From: Endomicrobium sp.
GTDB taxonomy: Bacteria; Elusimicrobiota; Endomicrobiia; Endomicrobiales; Endomicrobiaceae
Assembly: GCA_031290625.1 (NCBI GenBank)
Contig: JAITND010000001.1
Span: 1-62,286, forward strand
DNA length: 62,286 nucleotides
Reading direction: 5' to 3'
Shown here: positions 35,535 to 45,536 of the stretch, piece by piece
Position numbering within the stretch: the first letter of the stretch is position 1
Layout of the letters: each line of letters begins with the position of its first letter
Made by a program: the position numbers and the translations under genes
Notes under the pieces: generated by a model
What the model was told of the DNA's origin: nothing
Seen by the model: only the letters and a program-made list of their open reading frames with translations
Database searches by the model: none

Positions 35535-36100
35535 AAAGGAAAGCTTTTCATTTATTATCGCTGATTTATGTTTTTGTATATTGGCATTTGCCTAAGAGCA
35601 TTGTTGTCTTGGGGCTTGGGATAACAATAGCTGTCGTCGCTTTGCTGGAATATATAAGATTTAAGTTCCCTATGGTTAACGATTTTTTTAAGAGCAATTT
35701 TAAAGGGTTTTACAGGTCCGATGAAGCCGCCAAAATAAGCGGTTTAATTTGGACTTTGTCAGGCGCGTTTATAGCAATAGTATTTTTCCCTAATAAAAGC
35801 ATGGTATTTACAAGTCTTTTGTATCTTGCATTTGGCGATACAGCAGCTGCTTTAGTCGGCAGAACTATAGGCAGGCATAAAATTTTTACTGGCAAAAGTC
35901 TAGAAGGAAGTTTCGCTTGCTTTATAGTGTGTTTTATAATCGGATTGTTTCTTTTCAATATACAGTTTGCTTTAATCGGGGCGGTAGCCGCCGCTTTAAT
36001 TGAAGCAATTCCTTGGAAGTTGAACGACAATTTTTGGATGCAGATAATTAATGCTGGGATTTTAACTGCAATTTCAAGCGTAATGGCGTGGGCAAAATGA
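35507..36100 (+). CDS. Dolichol kinase/DGK1-type CTP-dependent lipid kinase
   Basis: The 197-residue membrane protein matches the SEC59/DGK1/VTE5 family of CTP-dependent lipid kinases: DEIKRKAFHLLSLIYVF at the start, then FGDTAAALVGRTIGRHKIFT near 104 and GKSLEGSFACF near 125, with EAIPWKLNDN near 163. Substrates in the family include dolichol, phytol and diacylglycerol; which one applies here is unknown. It lies between a membrane-protease-like gene and a polysaccharide deacetylase with overlapping ends, so an envelope role is likely. Confidence 0.82.
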   Translation: MAGIPKDEIKRKAFHLLSLIYVFVYWHLPKSIVVLGLGITIAVVALLEYIRFKFPMVNDFFKSNFKGFYRSDEAAKISGLIWTLSGAFIAIVFFPNKSMVFTSLLYLAFGDTAAALVGRTIGRHKIFTGKSLEGSFACFIVCFIIGLFLFNIQFALIGAVAAALIEAIPWKLNDNFWMQIINAGILTAISSVMAWAK

Positions 36101-36771
36101 AAAAAGTTACTATTATTTTCGCTTTAATTTGTTTGTTTGTTTGTTTTTCTAACGCAAAGATTTTTTATGCGAACGGGTCTCCCGACATAAAGAAAGTAGC
36201 GTTGACTTTTGACGATGGTCCGGGCAAAGCCACAAAAAGAATTTTGGAAATACTTAAAGAAAAAAATGTTAAAGCGACGTTTTTTATGCTCGGCGTTAGA
36301 GTGGAAAACGATACTGAAACGGCAAAAGATGTTATTGCCGCTGGTCATGAAATAGGCAGCCATACATATGGGCATGTCAATTTTTACGCTTACAAAAGCG
36401 CCGATAAGATAAACAAGATGGAAATAGAAATTTTACAAGCAAAAAAAATAATAAAAGATAAGTTGGGTATTGACGCCTATTTGATGAGATTTCCATACGG
36501 ATATTCAAAACCTGAAGGACTGGAAGTCGCGCGAAAACAAGGTTATTATGTTATAAACTGGAGCTTCGGTATGGATTGGGAAAATGTATCGGCCCGAGAA
36601 ATGCGTAAAAGATATAAACAAGCCGTCAAGAATGGAGCAATTTTTTTAATGCACGACTTGCCTAAAAATGATAAAATTTTGTCGTTTCTTGGAGATTTTA
36701 TAGAAGAAATCAGAGCGGAAGGATACGAGATTGTTACTGTAAGCGAGCTTTTAGATCTAAAACAAAAATAG
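36097..36771 (+). CDS. Exported polysaccharide deacetylase (NodB/CE4)
   Basis: A signal peptide (MKKVTIIFALICLFVCFSNA) precedes a NodB domain. TFDDGPG near residue 37 holds the catalytic and metal-binding aspartates, SHTYGHV near 88 the metal histidines, RFPYGYSKPEG near 131 motif 3, and MHD near 187 the last motif. It should deacetylate peptidoglycan or another GlcNAc polymer outside the cytoplasm. ATG 36097 overlaps the previous stop (ATGA) and is preferred to the upstream GTG. 224 residues. Confidence 0.92.
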   Translation: MKKVTIIFALICLFVCFSNAKIFYANGSPDIKKVALTFDDGPGKATKRILEILKEKNVKATFFMLGVRVENDTETAKDVIAAGHEIGSHTYGHVNFYAYKSADKINKMEIEILQAKKIIKDKLGIDAYLMRFPYGYSKPEGLEVARKQGYYVINWSFGMDWENVSAREMRKRYKQAVKNGAIFLMHDLPKNDKILSFLGDFIEEIRAEGYEIVTVSELLDLKQK

Positions 36772-36775
36772 TCGA

Positions 36776-37021
36776 ATGGCAAATATCTTAATTTTGTCGG
36801 TAGAAAAAAGAAACTCTTGCGCTGTAAAGATTCAAGAAGCTTTAACAAGTTCTGGTTGCGAAATAAGAACAAGTCTCGGCATTCATGATAGTTGTTCAGA
36901 TTCTTGTTGTGACAAAGGACTTATAATTTTAGAGACGCTATCCGAAGAAAATTTAATAAAGTCGCTGTTTGCAAAACTTGAAACTCTAGACGGCGTAAAA
37001 GCCAAATTTGTAATAATTTAG
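36776..37021 (+). CDS. Small ACT-like protein resembling TM1266-type regulators
   Basis: The 81-residue protein (ILILSVEKRNSCAVKIQEAL...GIHD...KGLIILETLSEENLIKSLFA...GVKAKFVII) has the beta-alpha-beta spacing and the closing LxxLDGVKAKF pattern of the TM1266-like 'iron-only hydrogenase system regulator' family. It differs by a cysteine-rich insertion (DSCSDSCCDKG). Assignment is tentative. It starts five bases after the deacetylase stop. Its own stop overlaps the stop of the convergent cardiolipin synthase by four bases. Confidence 0.5.
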   Translation: MANILILSVEKRNSCAVKIQEALTSSGCEIRTSLGIHDSCSDSCCDKGLIILETLSEENLIKSLFAKLETLDGVKAKFVII

Positions 37022-38475
37022 CCGTAAGGCGTAAGAAGTCTATAAGCGTTGTTTCTAATACGTTTTAAGAATTGTAGCTGTTTGCATTCATAAGCGGTTG
37101 TAAGTTTAGCGTTTTTCTTTTTCTCTTCCGCAATCGCAGTAAGTTTTTTTGCTAAGTTTTTACTGAATATTTCCATGTTGGACTCAAAATTAAGCTTAAA
37201 ACTTCTCTCGTCCCAATTTGCTGAACCGACAAACACCCATTCGTTGTCGACCACAAAAATCTTGCTGTGGTCAAAAGGTCTGGACGTGCGGTATATTTTT
37301 ACCCCGCTTTCTATCAACCGCAAGAAATTTGACTCTACCGCATAATTTAAAATTTTATGGTCGCTCTTTTCAGGTATTATTATTTCTACGTCGACATCTT
37401 TCATCGCGGACATTTCAATTGCGGTTAAAATATTATTTTCGGGAAGGAAATACGGAGTTACTATAAGAATTTTTCTTACCGCGGCGTTTATTGCCCCTGT
37501 AACAATAAGCTCTATTATGCCGCTCTTATTATCAGGTCCGTCAGGAATAATTCTCGCAGGGGACATTCCCTCTTTCGCATGAGAAACGGTCCTTGCAAAA
37601 GACTGAATTTTTACCCCTGTGGCAAATTCCCAATCATCTTCAAAAGTTTCTACCATTTGCTCTATAACCGAACCTTTAACTTCAAATGTTATATCTAAGA
37701 TCCCGTCTTTTAATTTATGCGTAAAAATATTTTTTTTTGAAAGGTTCATGCCTCCAAAAAATGCGGCTTTTCCGTCAATTATCATCATTTTTCTATGATT
37801 TCTTAAGTTTACAAAAGGCATAGATATAGGAATATGCGGTGGCAAGAATACTCCGCATTCAACGCCATGGATCTCGGATAATCTTTTCTCTATAGAACGG
37901 TGGAAAAATTTTAAAGTTCCAATACCGTCTACTAAAACTTTTACAGAAGCTCCGTTTTTAACGGCAGTTTTAAAAGCGTCAAGAAATTTAATCGTTTCAC
38001 TGTCGTAATCAAATATATAGCTTGAAATTAAAACCTCTTTCTTTGCATTCTTTATGGCTTTTAACATTTTAGGATAAGCCTCAACGCCATTTTGTAAAGG
38101 TTCAATGGAATTTTCAAAAGCAAAAGTTTGAGGGTATACGTTATGTCCAAAGGTTATAAATTGTTTGTAATTTATAGGTAGGCTTCCAAAAATATTGTTT
38201 ATTATCTCATAGGAGTATTTTTCCGACAAGGTTATCTTTTTTCTTAAACGGCTGCCTTTTCTTTTTACTCTATTGATTCCAAGAAAAATATAAAATATAG
38301 TTCCAATAAACGGCGATAAAAAAACTAACGCTATCCAACCTATTGCGCTTCTAACTTCGTTTTTGTGCAGTAGTATGTGAGCGCTCGTTCCAAAAGCCAA
38401 TGCGATATAAATTCCGACTGCTATGGCGGTGTGAAAGTTGTAATTGAAAAGATTTGAAAGGAATCCCATAATCAT
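37018..38475 (-). CDS. cls: Cardiolipin synthase (phospholipase D family)
   Basis: Transfers phosphatidyl groups to make cardiolipin. Two N-terminal membrane helices (about residues 10-60) are followed by two PLD catalytic motifs: HRKMMIIDGKAAFFGG near 223 and HSKIFVVDNEWVFVGSANWD near 402. ATG 38475 is preferred, with AGGA about 10 bases upstream; TTG 38484 lies too close to it. About 485 residues, the normal length. It converges tail-to-tail on the small regulator-like gene with no room for a terminator. Confidence 0.93.
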   Translation of the reverse strand: MIMGFLSNLFNYNFHTAIAVGIYIALAFGTSAHILLHKNEVRSAIGWIALVFLSPFIGTIFYIFLGINRVKRKGSRLRKKITLSEKYSYEIINNIFGSLPINYKQFITFGHNVYPQTFAFENSIEPLQNGVEAYPKMLKAIKNAKKEVLISSYIFDYDSETIKFLDAFKTAVKNGASVKVLVDGIGTLKFFHRSIEKRLSEIHGVECGVFLPPHIPISMPFVNLRNHRKMMIIDGKAAFFGGMNLSKKNIFTHKLKDGILDITFEVKGSVIEQMVETFEDDWEFATGVKIQSFARTVSHAKEGMSPARIIPDGPDNKSGIIELIVTGAINAAVRKILIVTPYFLPENNILTAIEMSAMKDVDVEIIIPEKSDHKILNYAVESNFLRLIESGVKIYRTSRPFDHSKIFVVDNEWVFVGSANWDERSFKLNFESNMEIFSKNLAKKLTAIAEEKKKNAKLTTAYECKQLQFLKRIRNNAYRLLTPYG

Positions 38476-38587
38476 TTCGCGCAAATCCTGTTTAAACTTT
38501 GTTATCGTCGCGGCAATCTTAAATTTTCGCTAAAAGAATGCTAGCATAGTTTAATTTGTTTTATCAAGAAAAAAAGGCTGAAATATA

Positions 38588-38913
38588 GAATTACTGGTCA
38601 AAGATGATTATACTGATATAAGGATTTTGCGGGAAAAATCTGTTAAAGCAACGCGGTTATTTTCAAAATACAAGCATATTTCTTTTGACTCGTCAGATTT
38701 ACGTTTTTCAGCAAAAAATGATCCTGACGCATTTTAAGGATATATCGGCGTATTGAGAGATTATAGAGCGACAAGAGCAAGATAGGATAAGCGACTTTTG
38801 CTTCCAAAGTCACATTACTAAAACCGATAACCTCAGGAAACTTTTCTCAAATTTGCGTACTTGTCGTATAGGGATATCAAAATTATTATGAGTTCATGGA
38901 GGAGAACCAACGG
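38588..38913 (+). pseudogene. Unidentified decayed coding sequence
   Basis: A frame without stops reads ELLVKDDYTDIRILREKSVK, then ATRLFSKYKHISFDSSDLRF, to a stop at 38737. It continues in frame as GYIGVLRDYRATRAR before another stop. The composition is protein-like, but there is no start codon and no recognised family. It occupies the 480-base gap between cls and the next gene. Confidence 0.4.
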
Positions 38914-38955
38914 ATACTAGGGAAAAGAGTTGATATGAACTAATAAGGAGTGTTT

Positions 38956-40116
38956 ATGAGAAAGAAAATAGTTGCTATGACGTTAGTTTTTACATTTATG
39001 GTTTCGCAAATGGTGACCGTGCAGGCTACGAGCGTCATGGAAGTTATTGAAACGCTGCGCTTTTTAGCAATGCCGATATGTCAGGATACCGATATAGCGG
39101 TTTTAGAGGAACTGCGTCAGGTTTCCCCAGCGTTTTTTCCAATAACGTCGTCAGAAAGGAATCGTCGCGAAAGAGAAGTTTTAGAAGACTTTCACAAACG
39201 GCAGAAAGAATATCACACAAAGCATTTTAATGCGGATACGGAACAAGAACCTGTTTCTTCACCGCAACCTCAAACAGTTTGGCAGAGAATTAAAGCAAAA
39301 ACAAAGGACACTAGGGGAACATAAAAAGAAGTGCATATTGGCGGTTGTGTGCGTTGTGGGAGCGATTGTAGCGTGGTATAAGCGGGAAGCTATCGCGGAA
39401 TTTGCAAACACATGGATAGCGAGGATAAACGGGCGAGAAGTACCGCAAACGGCGCTCCCCGCGGTGCAGATGGGGCTAACCAGTCGCGAGCGGGAAGATT
39501 TTGCCCGCATCAAGACGCTTTATTATCTCAGTTTGGAAGAACAAGTGCGTATGAATGAGTTGTGGTCTAGACAACGGGGCGTCCGTCCCACGGTGACGAT
39601 GGACGATGTTTACAAGCTAAATAGCCTATTAAGAAAAGAGACGTTGACTCAGACAGAAGATGCGGCGCGCCGCGCGCTGCTCGGTAGGTTTAGGGGAGCG
39701 AGGGAGCGGTGCGGGGGAAAAAGTATAAGTATAAGCCGTAACGAAGAGATGGAGCTTGATCTATTTAGGAGAAGAAAGGATGATCCCTCTTTGGAACGAC
39801 AAGTGCGTATGAATGAGTTGTGGTCTAGACAACATGGCGTCCCGCCCACGCTGACGGCGGGCGATAGGGACGAGATGATTTCTTTGCGCAGAGGTCAGAA
39901 CGCCTTGCGCTACCAAGAGCTGAGAGATAAGTTCAGTCAAGCTCTGGATAAGTTTAGGAGAGGGTTAATTTGAGAGGACAATATAACAATCAACAGCGTC
40001 ATGCCCGCCCGAGACCAGCACTGCCATCCCATCAGCTGCAAAGAGAACTTGATGATTTAAGGGTGCAGTTGGAAGTCTTAATGAAGGCAGCTGCACCGTC
40101 GCCCAAGTATGGATGA
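38956..40116 (+). pseudogene. Exported protein with internal duplicated segment, frameshifted
   Basis: AAGGAG precedes ATG 38956 and a signal peptide (MRKKIVAMTLVFTFMVSQMV). The first frame ends at 39324 after KAKTKDTRGT. A one-base shift near 39305 opens a second frame with a membrane segment (CILAVVCVVGAIVAWYKREA) and a charged helical region to 39973. That region has two copies of QVRMNELWSRQ (39541 and 39799), 36 identical bases each. A third frame continues from 39970 (GQYNNQQRHARPRPALPSHQ) to 40116. It looks like a membrane-anchored coiled-coil-like protein broken twice; no family recognised. Confidence 0.6.
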
Positions 40117-40371
40117 TGACTTCAGCAATATTTGTTTGGTTAAAAAAGCCGCGACTGTATTTTACTTTGCAAAAGGCATATATATAAGTGTATTGCGGCT
40201 GTGTAAAAGATGTTGACAAGGGTATTAACAAAAGAAAAAAATCGGCAATCCTTTCTCATAAAAATATCAAAAAACTCAAGTTATTGTTGTAGCGAAGTTT
40301 CCCAATGTTAATAAGAATACAAAATGATATAATATCTTAAGTTGCAAAATCCAAAAAAAATAGGTATTTTT
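40117..40371. other. Intergenic region with the dnaE promoter
   Basis: A long imperfect hairpin (AGCCGC near 40149 with GCGGCT near 40195) may end the upstream unit. A perfect TATAAT at 40328-40333 is the likely -10 for dnaE; no clear -35 is visible. Confidence 0.45.
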
Positions 40372-43300
40372 ATGGCTGCAGAATTTGTGCATTTGCACAA
40401 TCATACCGAGTATTCTCTTCTTGACGGCGCGTGTAGACTGACTGACGACAACGGTAATCCCGGCGAACTTTTTAATTTAATTGCCAAAGAATATAAAATG
40501 CCAGCTTTTGCTATTACCGACCACGGCAATATGTACGGAGCGATGGAATTTTATTGGGCAGCCAAACAGGTCGGCGTCAAGCCTATACTTGGCTGCGAGG
40601 CGTACGTAGCTCCAAAATCCCGTTTTGATAAAAATATAGACAAAAATGCCGAAGACGGTGGAAATTACAACCACTTAACGCTCCTTGCCAAAGATTTTAA
40701 AGGTTATCAAAATCTTATGCGTATAGTAAGCATTGGGTTTACCGAAGGGTTTTATTATAAGCCTCGCGTAGATAAAGAAGTTTTAAGAAAGTACAGTAAT
40801 GGAATCGTTGCTATGTCAGGTTGTTTGGCGGGAGAAGTCGCCTCTTATTTGCTTAAAGGGAATTTTGAAAAAGCGGAAAAAATAGCGATAGAGTACCGCG
40901 ATATTTTTGGTCTTGATAATTTCTATTTAGAAATTATGGATAATGGTCTTGAAAAACAGAAAAAAATAATTCCCGGACTTATTGAACTTTCCCAAAAAAC
41001 AGGCATTCCGCTGGTCGCTACCAACGACTGCCATTTTTTAAAGAAAGAAGACGCTCAAATACATGACATTTTGCTTTGCGTCGGCACTGGGAAAATGTTG
41101 AGCGATCCCAAAAGATTGAAATTTGATTCAGACTTGTTTTATTACCGCAGCGCTGAAGATATGGCAAAGACGTTTAACTACGTTCCGCAAGCTTTAAAGG
41201 CTACTTTGGAAATCGCCGAAAAATGCAATATTGAAATAAATACGGATAAACTGCTTTTGCCGCGGTTTCCCGTTCCGCAGGAATATAAATCTGACGCAGA
41301 GTATCTTGAAACTTTATGTAGACAAGGTCTAATAAAAAGATATGGGAACGTTAAATCCGAACAGGGAAACAGATTAAAGCACGAGCTTTCCGTTATTAAC
41401 AGAATGGGTTTTGCCTCTTACTTTTTAATAGTTTCGGACTTCATAAAATATGCAAAAGACAACGGTATTCCCGTGGGTCCGGGTAGAGGTTCAGGCGCAG
41501 GCTCTATGGTCGCTTACGCTTTGGGGATTACTGATATTTGTCCTTTAAAATATGATTTGCTGTTTGAAAGATTTCTAAATCCCGACAGACGCTCAATGCC
41601 TGATTTGGATATAGATTTTGCAGATTCAGGTAGAGAACAAGTTATAGAATACGTTCGCCATAAATACGGCGAAGAAAAATGCGCGCAGATTATAACATTT
41701 GGATCAATGCAATCCAGACTTGTTATAAAAGACGTGGCGAGAGTCATGGGCTTTACGCCGACAGAGTCGAACAATATAGCCAAACTTATTCCGCTAAATG
41801 CAAGCATTGCCGAAGCTTTGGAATCTTCTCTAGATTTAACAAAACTTGTAAAAGTCGACGAGCGCATTGCAAAGCTTATAGCGGCGTCGCAAAAACTGGA
41901 AGGACTTAAGAGACATACGGGCGTGCATGCCGCCGGTATGGTTATAGCCAATGAAGAAATAACCAACTATTCGCCCCTTTCAAAAGGTTCAAAAAATATT
42001 ATTACTACGCAGTACGACGGCGTAGCGTTGCCGCGGCTTGGTCTTTTAAAAGTTGACTTTTTAGGTCTTAGAACGCTTACCGTCATTGACGAATGCGTAA
42101 AATTTATCCGCAAGAAAAACCCGGAGTTTGACTTAGACAACGCGCCCTTAGATGATGAGAAATCTTATCGGCTTCTTGCCGAAGCAAAAACTATGGGTGT
42201 GTTTCAGCTTGAAAGCAAAGGCATGAGAGAATTGATAAGAAAACTAAAACCGAGCAACATTGATGATGTCGTGGCTTTGATAGCTTTGTACAGACCAGGT
42301 CCTATGGGGTCGGGAATGTTGGACGATTTTGTAAACAGAAAACACGGCAAAACGCCAATTATTTACGACCACCATTTGCAAGAACCTATATTAAAAAATA
42401 CTTACGGCGTTATTTTGTATCAGGAACAAGTTATGAAGATGTCCGTCGCTATGGCTGGTTTTACGCCCGGTGAAGCGGACAGTCTTCGCAAAGCGATGAG
42501 CAAAAAAATTCCTGAAGGTATTGAGAAACAAAGAGAAAAATTTATAAACGGCGCCAAAGAAAAAGGCATAGTCAAAAAAATTTCTGAAAAAATCTTTAAC
42601 AATATAGTAGCTTTTGCAGGATACGGATTTAACAAGTCCCACTCTGCGGCTTACGGCGTGGTGTCTTACAGAACTGCGTATTTAAAAGCAAATTATCCGT
42701 TGGAATACTTAACGGCCTTGCTTAACGGCGAAATCGGTCGTTCGGCTGTAAAAGATAATGAAGAAAGTAAACTTGTAATGTATTTGGACGACGCCGCGTT
42801 GTTTGGCGTTAAAACGTTGCCGCCCGATATTCAACGTTCCAACGGCAAATTTAAAATAGAAGGTTCGGATATACGCTTTGGACTTCTTGCTATTAAAAAC
42901 GTCGGAGAAGGTCTAACGCAGTCTATAGAGCAGGCAAGATCGGTTAATGGCAAAGAAACCAAGTTTAAAGATTGGGGCGATTTTTTACGGAGAATAGATT
43001 TAAAATCAACCAACAAAAAAGCTTTTGAATGTCTTGCAAAAGCCGGAGTATTTGATTCTTTCGGCGGTGAAAAACTTGAAACAAGAGCAAGTTTGATGCA
43101 AAGCATAGATTCGTCGGTTGATAAAGCCGTAAAGATAAAACAAGACAAAGAATCGTCTCAAGGTTTTTTATTTGACAGCGCTGAAACTATGGTTGGCGCG
43201 TCGTCATTGCAAAAAGCAAAACCTTTAGATAGTTTTAAATCGTTGGAATACGAAAAGGAAGTTTTGGGTTTTTATCTTTCAGGGCATCCTCTCGCTCCAA

Positions 43301-43899
43301 GAAAAAGAGAGATAATAGCCTACTCCAATTACAGATTGGACAAACTTCCCGATCCCAAAGAAAATGTTGATTTTAAAACGGCTCGGATTGTGCGCATCGC
43401 AGGCATGATAGTTTCAATAAAAAAGCTTATCTCAAAAGCTAAAAAAGAGCCGTATGCGAGAATTAAAATAGAAGATTTGTACGGCAGCGTGGACGCGGTT
43501 TTGTTCCCTAAAGCTTTTGAAAGATTTGAAACCTACTTAACGCAAAACAATGTGGTTGTAGTAAAAGGCGGTATTATGGGGACTCAAGGCCAGCCTGAAA
43601 TAATAGTTGAAGACATTATGACTATAGACGAAGCAAAAAAGAAAATTCCGCCTAATTCCGGCGAAGTTCACGTAAAATTTTCAACCGCAAGGTACGACGA
43701 TGTTTTAAGCGAAGAGTTAAAAGAAATTTTTAGCGCTAATAAAGGCAAAGCAAAAATTTATATTGACTTGGAAGATGCTCTGCACGGAAACTTTTCAATA
43801 GAGACTGAGTATCTTGCGGAATGTTCGGATGATTTCATAAACGATATAGAGGCGGCAATAGGCATAAAAGATTCCGTTGAATTACGGTACGCGAATTAA
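40372..43899 (+). CDS. dnaE: DNA polymerase III alpha subunit DnaE
   Basis: The replicative polymerase. The PHP domain opens with FVHLHNHTEYSLLDGA and ITDHGNMYG. The polymerase active-site aspartates are in MPDLDIDFAD near residue 405. LYRPGPMGSG near 642 and YQEQVMKMSVAMAGFTPGEA near 682 are typical, followed by helix-hairpin-helix and an OB fold (RIAGMIVSIKKLISK...GSVDAVLFPKAFE) near 1015-1065. ATG 40372 gives 1175 residues; the upstream TTG is rejected. A frame this long and intact argues against general sequencing error in the window. Confidence 0.98.
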   Translation: MAAEFVHLHNHTEYSLLDGACRLTDDNGNPGELFNLIAKEYKMPAFAITDHGNMYGAMEFYWAAKQVGVKPILGCEAYVAPKSRFDKNIDKNAEDGGNYNHLTLLAKDFKGYQNLMRIVSIGFTEGFYYKPRVDKEVLRKYSNGIVAMSGCLAGEVASYLLKGNFEKAEKIAIEYRDIFGLDNFYLEIMDNGLEKQKKIIPGLIELSQKTGIPLVATNDCHFLKKEDAQIHDILLCVGTGKMLSDPKRLKFDSDLFYYRSAEDMAKTFNYVPQALKATLEIAEKCNIEINTDKLLLPRFPVPQEYKSDAEYLETLCRQGLIKRYGNVKSEQGNRLKHELSVINRMGFASYFLIVSDFIKYAKDNGIPVGPGRGSGAGSMVAYALGITDICPLKYDLLFERFLNPDRRSMPDLDIDFADSGREQVIEYVRHKYGEEKCAQIITFGSMQSRLVIKDVARVMGFTPTESNNIAKLIPLNASIAEALESSLDLTKLVKVDERIAKLIAASQKLEGLKRHTGVHAAGMVIANEEITNYSPLSKGSKNIITTQYDGVALPRLGLLKVDFLGLRTLTVIDECVKFIRKKNPEFDLDNAPLDDEKSYRLLAEAKTMGVFQLESKGMRELIRKLKPSNIDDVVALIALYRPGPMGSGMLDDFVNRKHGKTPIIYDHHLQEPILKNTYGVILYQEQVMKMSVAMAGFTPGEADSLRKAMSKKIPEGIEKQREKFINGAKEKGIVKKISEKIFNNIVAFAGYGFNKSHSAAYGVVSYRTAYLKANYPLEYLTALLNGEIGRSAVKDNEESKLVMYLDDAALFGVKTLPPDIQRSNGKFKIEGSDIRFGLLAIKNVGEGLTQSIEQARSVNGKETKFKDWGDFLRRIDLKSTNKKAFECLAKAGVFDSFGGEKLETRASLMQSIDSSVDKAVKIKQDKESSQGFLFDSAETMVGASSLQKAKPLDSFKSLEYEKEVLGFYLSGHPLAPRKREIIAYSNYRLDKLPDPKENVDFKTARIVRIAGMIVSIKKLISKAKKEPYARIKIEDLYGSVDAVLFPKAFERFETYLTQNNVVVVKGGIMGTQGQPEIIVEDIMTIDEAKKKIPPNSGEVHVKFSTARYDDVLSEELKEIFSANKGKAKIYIDLEDALHGNFSIETEYLAECSDDFINDIEAAIGIKDSVELRYAN

Positions 43900-43917
43900 G
43901 ATATATGGAGAAAAAGA

Positions 43918-45189
43918 ATGTTAGACGTCAAAGTTATTAGAGAAAATCCCAAAGCCGTAAAACAAGCTATGTTAAATAGGAACAAAGAAATAGATTTTAC
44001 GCAGCTTTTAAAGTGGGACGACGAAAGAAAGTTCGTCATAAGCGAGATCGAAAAATTAAGATTAAAAAGAAATAAAGTTTCCGAAGAAGTCGGCAAGCTT
44101 AAAAGAGGAGGAAAAGAGTCTTCTCCTGAAGTTCTTGAAGAAATGAACGAAACAAGAGGTTTAATTCAAGAGCGGGAAAAACGACTTTTGTCTTTGGAAA
44201 ACCGTATAGAAGACTTTCTATCGGGTCTCCCAAATATTCACGACGCAAGCGTGCCTGTGGGAAAAGACGAAAAAGACAACAAAATTATAAGATATATCGG
44301 CGAACCTAAAAGAACTTCTTTCAAATCAAAATACCATTGGGAAATAGGCGAAAAGCTGGGAATTCTTGATTTTGCAACAGCTTCCAAAATTTCAGGTTCA
44401 AGATTTGCTATGTTGAAAAATGAAGGCTGCGCTTTGGAAAGAGCCATAATTTCTTTCTTTTTAGATGCGCACAAAGCGAAAGGTTATAATGAAGTAATAA
44501 CGCCGTACCTTGTAAACAGGGCGTCAATGTTTGGAGCCGGACAATTGCCTAAATTTGCCGAAGAAGCATTTAAATGCGCAAACGATGATTTATATTTAAT
44601 ATCAACGGCGGAAATCCCCGTCGCGAATATTTATAGGGGCGAAATTTTGGACGAGGATAATCTTCCGCAAAAACTTGTTTCTTATTCCGCATGTTTTAGA
44701 AGGGAAGCGGGCGCTTACGGTAAAGACGCAAAAGGGCTTATAAGAAACCGCCAGTTTAATAAAGTAGAGCTTGTAAAATTCGTAAAACCGGAAAATTCCG
44801 ACATGGAACTTGAGTCGCTTGTTTTAGATGCGGGAAATGTTTTGGAGTTATTGGGTCTTCCTTATAGAGTTGTGTTGTTGTCAACAGGCGATACTGGTTT
44901 CTCGTCGTCAAAAACTTATGACTTGGAAGTCTGGCTTGCAGGCGACGGGGTATACAGAGAAATTTCTTCATGTTCAAACTTTAAAGATTTTCAAGCAAGA
45001 AGAATGAACATAAAAGTGAAATATAAAGATAAGAAAAAGGAGCTTCTTCACACATTAAACGGCTCGGGCGTCGCCGTCGGCAGAACTTTTGCCGCGATAC
45101 TTGAATACTATCAACAGGAAGACGGTTCTGTCGTAATCCCTGAAGTTCTTCGCAAGTACGCGGGTTTTGACATGATAAAAAGCAAGTGA
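43918..45189 (+). CDS. serS: Seryl-tRNA synthetase
   Basis: Class II synthetase that charges tRNA-Ser; a tRNA-Ser gene is at 47624. The N-terminal coiled-coil arm (about 28-100, rich in [17 protein letters not shown]) binds the long variable arm. Motif 2 is [21 protein letters not shown] near 260. Motif 3 is [18 protein letters not shown] near 382. 423 residues, normal length. It follows dnaE by 18 bases with GGAG before the ATG. Confidence 0.97.
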   Translation: MLDVKVIRENPKAVKQAMLNRNKEIDFTQLLKWDDERKFVISEIEKLRLKRNKVSEEVGKLKRGGKESSPEVLEEMNETRGLIQEREKRLLSLENRIEDFLSGLPNIHDASVPVGKDEKDNKIIRYIGEPKRTSFKSKYHWEIGEKLGILDFATASKISGSRFAMLKNEGCALERAIISFFLDAHKAKGYNEVITPYLVNRASMFGAGQLPKFAEEAFKCANDDLYLISTAEIPVANIYRGEILDEDNLPQKLVSYSACFRREAGAYGKDAKGLIRNRQFNKVELVKFVKPENSDMELESLVLDAGNVLELLGLPYRVVLLSTGDTGFSSSKTYDLEVWLAGDGVYREISSCSNFKDFQARRMNIKVKYKDKKKELLHTLNGSGVAVGRTFAAILEYYQQEDGSVVIPEVLRKYAGFDMIKSK

Positions 45190-45329
45190 CAAATAATAAG
45201 GGTTCACGGAAAAAAGAGATAAAAATTTAGATAAAACTAACTTGATAAAAATTATAACACCGGCGACAAATTGCATTTTTATAGAAAATAGAATTACTAA
45301 AAAACATCAAAATAACATACCTAGTCGCT

Positions 45330-45470
45330 ATGTTTTTCAAAAACCTAAAACCGATAAACTCGGGCGAAGAGATTGGCATGACAGGATTTGCTTATCCAGA
45401 CTCAGACGGCGAAATATCTATTGATGGGCGGTGGAAACGCGGTTATATAGGCGGACTGATATTTTTATAG
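45330..45470 (+). pseudogene. Short coding remnant, possibly NfeD-like C-terminus
   Basis: A 46-codon frame reads FKNLKPINSGEEIGMTGFAY, then DSDGEISIDGRWKRGY. The LKP..G.xGxT..xP.G.I.IDG pattern is reminiscent of the OB-fold tail of NfeD proteins, but no membrane part is present. It lies between serS and a strong terminator. Low-confidence assignment. Confidence 0.3.
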
Positions 45471-45481
45471 TTTTTGTTTTT

Positions 45482-45524
45482 AAAAGAATATTCGGCTTCG
45501 TTACACGAAGCCGAATATTCTTTT
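45482..45524. terminator. Bidirectional intrinsic terminator
   Basis: AAAAGAATATTCGGCTTCG pairs perfectly over 19 bases with CGAAGCCGAATATTCTTTT around a 5-base loop. It separates the plus-strand dnaE-serS unit from convergent minus-strand genes and has T runs on both sides. Confidence 0.9.
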
Positions 45525-45536
45525 AGTTGAGCGATC

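Noticed and set aside
39541-39834. Insertion sequence or transposon ends
   Set aside because: The repeats are direct, intragenic and in frame; no transposase or terminal inverted repeats were seen anywhere in the window.
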